Origin: Streptomyces sp. NBC_00237
Lineage (GTDB): Bacteria; Actinomycetota; Actinomycetes; Streptomycetales; Streptomycetaceae
Assembly (NCBI RefSeq): GCF_026342435.1
Contig: NZ_JAPEMT010000002.1
Coordinates: 1,860,001-1,924,000, forward strand
DNA length: 64,000 nt
Direction of reading: 5' to 3'
A program made the translations under genes and the position numbers. The stretch's first letter is position 1. The number at the start of each line of letters is the position of its first letter. Positions 59,025-64,000 of this stretch are shown piece after piece. The notes beneath the pieces are model-generated. The model ran no database searches and was not told where the DNA came from. It worked only from the letters and a program-made list of their open reading frames with translations.

Positions 59025-59417
59025 TCAGCAGTCCCGCAGTTCCGGCGATTGGTTGAGCAGCTGGCCGCGGATCGACGTGAAGCGGGCGAGCCGCTCGTCG
59101 ACCGAGGAGTCCAGCGGGAACACCGCGACGCGGTGGCAGTTCTGGAACGCGAGACGTACTCCGAAGTGACGTTCGAGCGACCCGCGAATGGCGTCACTCG
59201 CCAGTGCCCGCAGCAGCTGGCCACGGGCCTGCTCGTTGGGCGGCGGCGTCTGGTTGTCGGCGAACTGGCCGCCGTCGACCTTCAGCTGGGCCACCAACGA
59301 GCTGATCATCTCCCATGCGAAGGGCAGGGAGGTCCGGACGCAGTCGACGAAGTCGGCTTCGTCGACCTCGCCTCGCTCGGCCTGTTCCAACAGTGCCGGT
59401 GAGACGTCGAGCGACAT
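59025..59417 (-). CDS. SCO5389-family protein
   Basis: A 130-aa cytosolic protein (MSLDVSPALLEQAERGEVDEADFVDCVRTSLPFAWEMISSLV) of a family named after SCO5389, conserved in Streptomyces and of unknown function. It is mostly helical (acidic N-terminal half, RALASDAIRGSLERHFGVRLAFQNCHR). GAGAGGAGA precedes the ATG. It is convergent with the oxidoreductase and divergent from nucS. Confidence 0.92.
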   Translation of the reverse strand: MSLDVSPALLEQAERGEVDEADFVDCVRTSLPFAWEMISSLVAQLKVDGGQFADNQTPPPNEQARGQLLRALASDAIRGSLERHFGVRLAFQNCHRVAVFPLDSSVDERLARFTSIRGQLLNQSPELRDC

Positions 59418-59652
59418 GGGTTCTCCTCTCGCGACCCCGCACAGAGACGGGGTCTTCCGGGCAGGACTGGAGAGCGGCGACGCAGCGTGCACGCACGGCG
59501 ACCTCCTGCATCCACCGTAAGCGCGCCATCCGTGCCGCGACAGGGGATTGCGCATACAACCGGCCACGGGGGGAAGCACGTCGGCCCCTTGCGAAGGGGG
59601 CCTTACAGGGCGAATCGCGCCCACCCCGTGTTGTCGAGTAGCGTTGCTCCCC

Positions 59653-60324
59653 ATGCGTCTCGTCATCGCCCGTTGCTCCGTGGACTACGCGGGCAGGCTC
59701 ACCGCCCATCTGCCCTCCGCCCCCCGTCTGATCCTGGTGAAGGCGGACGGCAGCGTCTCCATTCACGCGGACGACAGGGCGTACAAGCCGCTCAACTGGA
59801 TGTCCCCGCCCTGCACGCTCAAGGAGGGCACCGGTGACGAAGCCGGTGTCTGGACCGTGATCAACAAGGCGGGCGAGAAACTGATCATCACGATGGAGGA
59901 AGTCCTCCACGACTCGTCCTACGTCCTGGGCACCGACCCCGGTCTCATCAAGGACGGCGTGGAAGCGCACCTTCAGGAACTCCTCGCCGACCGCATCGAG
60001 ACCCTCGGCGACGGCTACACCCTCATCCGCCGCGAGTACATGACGGCGATCGGCCCGGTCGACATCCTCTGCCGGGACGCCGACGGCGCGACGGTGGCCG
60101 TCGAGCTGAAGCGGCGCGGCGACATCGACGGCGTCGAGCAGCTCACCCGCTACCTCGAACTCCTCAACCGCGACCCGCACTTGGCCCCCGTGACCGGCGT
60201 GTTCGCCGCCCAGGAGATCAAGCCGCAGGCCCGCGTGCTGGCCACCGACCGGGGCATCCGCTGCGTGGTCCTGGACTACAACGCGATGCGCGGCATCGAG
60301 GACGACAAACTGCGGCTCTTCTGA
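59653..60324 (+). CDS. nucS: mismatch-specific endonuclease NucS/EndoMS
   Basis: A 223-aa endonuclease that cleaves both strands at mismatches and provides the non-canonical mismatch repair of actinobacteria, which lack MutS/MutL. The N-terminal half (MRLVIARCSVDYAGRLTAHLP) is the DNA-binding and dimer domain. The C-terminal nuclease shows RREYMTAIGPVDILCRDADGATVAVELKRRG with Glu128, Asp137, Glu151 and Lys153, the PD-(D/E)xK set. The extreme C-terminus DDKLRLF matches the clamp-binding tail. The ATG at 59653 gives the length of known NucS. A GGCCCCTT/AAGGGGGCC hairpin lies 50 bp upstream. Confidence 0.97.
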   Translation: MRLVIARCSVDYAGRLTAHLPSAPRLILVKADGSVSIHADDRAYKPLNWMSPPCTLKEGTGDEAGVWTVINKAGEKLIITMEEVLHDSSYVLGTDPGLIKDGVEAHLQELLADRIETLGDGYTLIRREYMTAIGPVDILCRDADGATVAVELKRRGDIDGVEQLTRYLELLNRDPHLAPVTGVFAAQEIKPQARVLATDRGIRCVVLDYNAMRGIEDDKLRLF

Positions 60325-60344
60325 TCCCGCCCCCCTCAACGACC

Positions 60345-60378
60345 GTGGCGGCCCACCTGGATCCAGGTGGGCCGCCAC
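60345..60378. terminator. 34-bp perfect palindrome, bidirectional terminator
   Basis: The left arm GTGGCGGCCCACCTGGA is followed directly by its exact reverse complement. It lies 20 bp after the nucS stop and 28 bp after the stop of the convergent ATPase gene. No U-tract. Confidence 0.9.
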
Positions 60379-60406
60379 ACTTCTCCGCGTACGTACGTAC
60401 GAGGCC

Positions 60407-63142
60407 CTAGGCGATCGTGCCCGTGGGCGAGGTTCCGCCCGTCGGGGGCTTGTCGTCGGTGGGCTTCGTCGTCGGCGGGTCCGGCTTCGTCGTCGGGGGG
60501 TCCGGATTGGTCGTCGGCGGGCCCGGGTCCGTCGTCGGAGGCTTCGTCGGCGGGTCGGTCGTCGGCGGCTTGGTCGGCGGGTCCGTCGTCGGAGGCTTCG
60601 TCGGAGGATCGGTCGTCGGGGGCTTCGTCGGCGGGTCCGTCGTCGGCGGCTTGGTCGGCGGATCAGTCGTCGGAGGCTTCGTCGGCGGATCGGTGGGCTT
60701 GCCGCTGGTGGGCGGCGGTGTCGTCCTGCCGGGCTTGTCGTCCGGCTTGCCGGTCGATCCGGGGTCCGAGGTCGCGCCGGGCGTGGTCCTGCCCCGGCTG
60801 GTGGAGTCGGCCGCCGGAATGCCCGGGTCGGCGGGCCCCTTGCCGCCGCCGGTGGAGTTGCCGCCCGAGGAGCCGTCGGCCTTGTCGGCGTCGAGGCCGC
60901 CCCGGCCGGAGTCCTCGTTGGCGGACTGCTCGGGGGAGACCCGGTCTCCCCCTCCGATCGGGTTGTTGCCGGTGGCTCCGAGCGTCACCACGGTGCCCAG
61001 CACGGCGACCAGCAGCGCACCCGCCCCCGCCGCGACCAGGTTGCGCCGGGCGCCGCTGAGCATGGAGTGCCTGCTCGGCGCACCGGAGCCGCCCGCCGCC
61101 GAAGGGCTGCGGCGGATGACCACGGGCCCTGCGGCCTCGGTGAGTTCGTCCGCGCCCATCGAGGCCGGAACCCCGGCGGGCGGCGAAGCGGACTCCTCGT
61201 ACCGGGCGGCGGGCATCTCCTCGCCCGCCGAAGGACGGTCCGATCCGTAACCGTCGTACTCGTTCTCGAAGGGGTTGAACGGGCTGTCGAACGGCGAGCG
61301 CGACGCCGTCACCGACACCGAACCGGCCGAGGGCGAAGGCAGCACCAGCGGCGGCCGCGCTCCCCCGCTGCGGTCGGTGACCAGCGCCAGGGCCCGCCGG
61401 GCGGCGACCGTACCGCGCCGGTCGGAAAGCGCCCCGCGCAGCCCCACCGAGGTCTCCAACTCGGCGCGTGCCCGGTCAAGTTGACCGGAGCAGAGCGCCA
61501 GGATCCCCAGCTCGTGGTGGAAGTACGCCTCTTCGCCGACCTCACCGGCGATCCGGGCCGCCTCCGCGCCCGTGCGCAGCGACCGCTCCCAGGCGCCCCA
61601 CTGCATGCCCGCCGCGAAAGCGGGAGCAGCCGTACGGGCCAGGAGCACGGCGGCACTCGGGTGCCCCGCCTCCGTGCCCGGCACGAGGGCGGCGAGCGCG
61701 GACAGCACGGCGTCCGACTCGGCGGAGATCCGCTCCGCCGTCACCGAGGGGTGACCGGCCCACCAGGCGTAGTGCTGCGCGGCGTTGAACGCGTGCTCGA
61801 CCGCGTCGTCGCCGTACCCCGCGTTCTCCAGCTGTACGGCGACCCCGGCGGCCAGCCGGTAGGACGCGCCGGACGGGGACAGCAGTCCGCTCGCGACGAG
61901 TTCGCCCAGCGCGGCGTCCGCGTGGGTGTCGCCCACCAGCGCGGGCAGGTGCGCCTGGTGCGGGACCTCGCCGCCGAGCGCCAGCGCGAAGCGCAGCGTG
62001 TCCCGGGCGGACTCGCTGAGCCGGGCGGCCAGCGGCGCGACCGGGGCGATGCCCTCCGCGAGGGTGGGCAGCGGTACGTCGTGCCCGTCCTCGGCGTCGA
62101 AGGGCGCGTCGAGCGGCGCCTCGGTGAAGTACCCGTACTCGTCAAAGGCCCCCGGGTCGGCGCGCAGCACGTCACGCTGCCGCAGCAGCGCCCCCGCCTG
62201 CACGAACCTGAGCGGCAGCCCCTCCGACTCGAACCACAGATCACCGGCCCAGTTGGCCTCCTCGTCGGTGAGCGGCCGGTCGACGGCACGCTCCAGGAGC
62301 TCCAGCGACGCCCCCCGCCCGAGCCCGCCGAGCAGCACCTCTTCGAGGAATCCGGCGGGCGTCTCGGCGGCGGCCTCGGGCGTGGTGGCGAGCAGGAACG
62401 CGCACTCGGGCGTGGCGGCGAGCAGCTCCTCCAGGGCCTCCCCGCCGAACTCCAGGTCGTCCAGGACGACGATCGCGCCGATCTCGTGGACGTGGCCGAG
62501 CAGTTCGTCCCGGTCGGGCCGGTGCAGCGGGGCCCGGAAGACGGCGGCGAACAGGTTCTGGAGCAGTTCGGCCGCCGTACGACGGTGACCGGAGAGCCGT
62601 ACGACGCCGTCCGGCGCGAGCTCGGCGCACTCCTCGGCGACGGCGTCGAGCAGCGCCGTACGGCCCGATCCCGGCGAGCCGACGAGCCGCACGGAACGTC
62701 CGCGCGACAGCAGCCCCACCAGTTGCTCGTGCTCCTCCTGCCGCTCCAGGAGCGGCAGTTCGGGCACGGCGGGGCCCGGCGGGACCGGCGGCTTGGCCGC
62801 CCGCGCCAGTTCGGCGCGGTCGGCGGCCGGGCGGCGCACGGGAACGGCGGGCCGTTCACCGGGCGGGCAGGGTTCGATCTCGCTTCCGTCGACCGGATTG
62901 ACGGTCAGCAGGAAGTCCCCCGAGGTGAACTGGATCGTGCGGGCGAGCGAAGGCGACGCGCTCGGACCCAGGTCGCGCGTCATGGGATCACGGCGTATCG
63001 GATCATGACCTGCCGGATCGCGGTGCGCCGGGTCGCGGTGCGCCGGGTCGCGCTCCCGCGCGCTGCCCGACGTGTCCCGCTCGTCGTGGTTGCGGATGTT
63101 GTCCTGACCGTGCTCTTCAGGTCCCCGGTTCATCGGGTCCAT
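60407..63142 (-). CDS. AAA-type NTPase/TPR membrane protein with Pro/Thr tail
   Basis: A 911-aa protein. The N-terminus (about 1-70) is disordered and carries AHRDPAHRDP repeats. An AAA/STAND-like NTPase follows: RLVGSPGSGRTALLDAV (Walker A, about 150-170) and AIVVLDDLEF (Walker B), with helical TPR-type repeats (RARAELETSVGLRGAL) to about 610. A single transmembrane helix is at about 715-735 (NLVAAGAGALLVAVLGTVVTLGA). The last 160 residues are outside and contain six DPPTKPPTT repeats (DNA about 60540-60705), like a wall-spanning stalk. ATG 63142 has GGGGGGC upstream. It may be a signalling NTPase that reads wall status, by inference. Confidence 0.85.
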   Translation of the reverse strand: MDPMNRGPEEHGQDNIRNHDERDTSGSARERDPAHRDPAHRDPAGHDPIRRDPMTRDLGPSASPSLARTIQFTSGDFLLTVNPVDGSEIEPCPPGERPAVPVRRPAADRAELARAAKPPVPPGPAVPELPLLERQEEHEQLVGLLSRGRSVRLVGSPGSGRTALLDAVAEECAELAPDGVVRLSGHRRTAAELLQNLFAAVFRAPLHRPDRDELLGHVHEIGAIVVLDDLEFGGEALEELLAATPECAFLLATTPEAAAETPAGFLEEVLLGGLGRGASLELLERAVDRPLTDEEANWAGDLWFESEGLPLRFVQAGALLRQRDVLRADPGAFDEYGYFTEAPLDAPFDAEDGHDVPLPTLAEGIAPVAPLAARLSESARDTLRFALALGGEVPHQAHLPALVGDTHADAALGELVASGLLSPSGASYRLAAGVAVQLENAGYGDDAVEHAFNAAQHYAWWAGHPSVTAERISAESDAVLSALAALVPGTEAGHPSAAVLLARTAAPAFAAGMQWGAWERSLRTGAEAARIAGEVGEEAYFHHELGILALCSGQLDRARAELETSVGLRGALSDRRGTVAARRALALVTDRSGGARPPLVLPSPSAGSVSVTASRSPFDSPFNPFENEYDGYGSDRPSAGEEMPAARYEESASPPAGVPASMGADELTEAAGPVVIRRSPSAAGGSGAPSRHSMLSGARRNLVAAGAGALLVAVLGTVVTLGATGNNPIGGGDRVSPEQSANEDSGRGGLDADKADGSSGGNSTGGGKGPADPGIPAADSTSRGRTTPGATSDPGSTGKPDDKPGRTTPPPTSGKPTDPPTKPPTTDPPTKPPTTDPPTKPPTTDPPTKPPTTDPPTKPPTTDPPTKPPTTDPGPPTTNPDPPTTKPDPPTTKPTDDKPPTGGTSPTGTIA

Positions 63143-63382
63143 GGTCAAAGCCCCCCAGATGCGTTGCGTGCTGACTGCCCCTCCCGGCCTTTCGCACGCT
63201 CGCTGTCGCTTCTGGTCCGGTGCCCGCCGACGTGGGTGCATCCATTGCGTGGGCTCGTCAAGCGGCAGGCGACCGAACCCTAGACCTTCGCACATTATCT
63301 ACGAATGCCGGGTGCCCCGGGTGCCCCGGCACGTCACAGTCCTGTGAGGATTGCGGCACCACGACCGAGGGGTGGGACGGGC

Positions 63383-63706
63383 TCAGACGCGCGGCAGCGA
63401 GTCCGCCGCGAGCCCGCCCTCGATCGCCAGGATCCGGTGCAGCCGGGTCGCCACGAGCAGCCGCTGCATCTGCGGCGGCACGCCGCGCAGGACGAGGCGT
63501 CGCCCGCACCGTCCGGCCCGCCGGTGGGCGCCCATGATGACGCCCAGTCCGGTGGCGTCCCACGAGTCCAGCTCGGTCAGGTCGAGCACGAGGTCGCCGG
63601 CGCCGTCGTCGACGGCCGAGTGCAGGACCGTACGGGCGTCCGCCGCGCTGCGGACGTCGAGGCGGCCCCCGACGACCAGCTCGACGTGATCGCCCCTGAT
63701 GTGCAT
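63383..63706 (-). CDS. STAS-domain anti-sigma factor antagonist-like protein
   Basis: A 107-aa protein (MHIRGDHVELVVGGRLDVRSAADARTVLHSAV, then LDLTELDSWDATGLGVIMGAHRRA and LVLRGVPPQMQRLLVATRLHRIL), which covers the SpoIIAA/RsbV-like STAS fold. The usual phospho-acceptor motif DSxG reads Asp50-Ala-Thr-Gly, so the Ser is replaced by Ala. This suggests that it is not switched by the standard anti-sigma kinase. ATG 63706 with GGGGAG is preferred over an upstream in-frame ATG (63766). It follows the large NTPase gene on the same strand by 240 bp. Confidence 0.9.
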   Translation of the reverse strand: MHIRGDHVELVVGGRLDVRSAADARTVLHSAVDDGAGDLVLDLTELDSWDATGLGVIMGAHRRAGRCGRRLVLRGVPPQMQRLLVATRLHRILAIEGGLAADSLPRV

Positions 63707-63930
63707 GTGCGCTCCCCGAGAGTGCGTGTCCGTGACGTCTTCGTCGTCTTTATTTCTTTCCATCAACTGACTGCCGTGAGTGCAGAGAAGTTGCCGTCTG
63801 TAAGCGAATCGATACCGAGTTCACCCGTGTGGGTGAACGCAATGACCGATATGACGCCCTTGCGCTCTACAGTCGTCGAACGTCAGTGCCCGCAGCCCGT
63901 CGGCGCTCGCAGTTCGCAGGCGCCTGCGGC

Positions 63931-64000
63931 TCAGCCGTGCTTGTAGAAGCCCTGGCCGCTCTTGCGGCCGATGTCGCCCGCGTCGACCATGCGGCGCATG
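63931..64000 (-). CDS. 3-hydroxybutyryl-CoA dehydrogenase, C-terminal end only
   Basis: The last 22 codons of a minus-strand gene, ending RMVDAGDIGRKSGQGFYKHG. The GRKSGQGFY motif is the conserved end of 3-hydroxyacyl-CoA dehydrogenases. The rest lies beyond the window. By family knowledge it reduces acetoacetyl-CoA, the product of the thiolase at 45435. Confidence 0.85.
   Translation of the reverse strand, partial: MRRMVDAGDIGRKSGQGFYKHG

Noticed and set aside
60540..60705. 27-bp tandem repeats near nucS as a CRISPR array
   Set aside because: The units encode DPPTKPPTT in frame at the end of the large membrane protein; there are no spacers.
1..64000. tRNA, rRNA, riboswitch or prophage signals
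   Set aside because: I saw no conserved T-loop or anticodon arm, rRNA core sequence, cobalamin-type motif upstream of icmA or meaB, integrase, or terminase. I could have missed weak ones by eye.

Overview
The window is high-GC chromosomal DNA of a Streptomyces. The reasons are strong GC bias at third codon positions, many GTG starts, GTGA/ATGA gene overlaps, and recognisable Streptomyces genes: scy and filP (polar-growth cytoskeleton), icmA, nucS, cslA/glxA, DUF397/DUF5753 proteins, and a family named after SCO5389. From memory, the backbone order (pfkA-pta-ackA-pyk, thioredoxin/TPR protein, icmA-DUF3817-marR-MFS, AIM24 proteins, marR, two-component pair, meaB-thiolase-mce, scy-filP, ABC pairs, SCO5389-like, nucS, AAA/Pro-Thr protein, STAS protein, 3-hydroxybutyryl-CoA dehydrogenase) follows the S. 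coelicolor SCO5426 to SCO5385 segment in the same direction. I could not align it. I saw no rRNA, tRNA, CRISPR array, insertion sequence or prophage.

Layout. 1-7.1 kb: a helix-turn-helix protein cut by the window edge, then lower glycolysis and acetate overflow (pfkA divergent from pta-ackA, then pyk). 7.1-10.2 kb: a minus-strand three-gene set of exported or membrane proteins (DUF6230, DUF6114, a Lys/Pro/Asp-rich secreted protein). 10.9-17.5 kb: a cysteine-less thioredoxin/TPR protein, a TetR regulator, an epimerase overlapping a MurG-like glycosyltransferase, and an OmpR-type two-component system. 17.8-21.15 kb: five overlapping genes encoding a 55-aa protein, an E2-like protein, an E1-like ThiF protein, a JAMM peptidase and an unknown 224-aa protein. 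This is a ubiquitin-like conjugation operon and the most interesting locus here. 21.5-26.4 kb: an aldo/keto reductase, a DUF397/XRE/anti-sigma-type ATPase group, two broken genes meeting at a deletion scar, and a Ser/Thr kinase. 26.5-31.3 kb: a MarR gene with a MerR/SoxR-type promoter, icmA with a palindromic operator, DUF3817, MarR and MFS genes. 31.3-38.3 kb: an ArsR-type regulator, the cslZ-glxA-cslA hyphal-tip glucan locus, and a second DUF3817 gene. 38.5-47.2 kb: three AIM24 proteins, a MarR regulator, a two-component system divergent from a PepSY protein, an MFS relic, then meaB, thiolase and mce. 47.5-57.2 kb: scy, filP and two ABC exporter modules. 57.2-64 kb: a zinc-site protein, a luciferase-like oxidoreductase, the SCO5389-like protein, nucS, an NTPase with a wall-spanning tail, a STAS protein and the end of a hydroxyacyl-CoA dehydrogenase.

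Themes. Carbon overflow (Pfk, Pyk, Pta, AckA) lies near acyl-CoA rearrangement (IcmA, MeaB, Mce, thiolase, hydroxybutyryl-CoA dehydrogenase). Tip growth (Scy, FilP, CslA, GlxA, CslZ) forms a second theme. The ubiquitin-like operon, the deletion scar and the dispersed GC-rich intergenic repeats mark where the conserved backbone has been altered.
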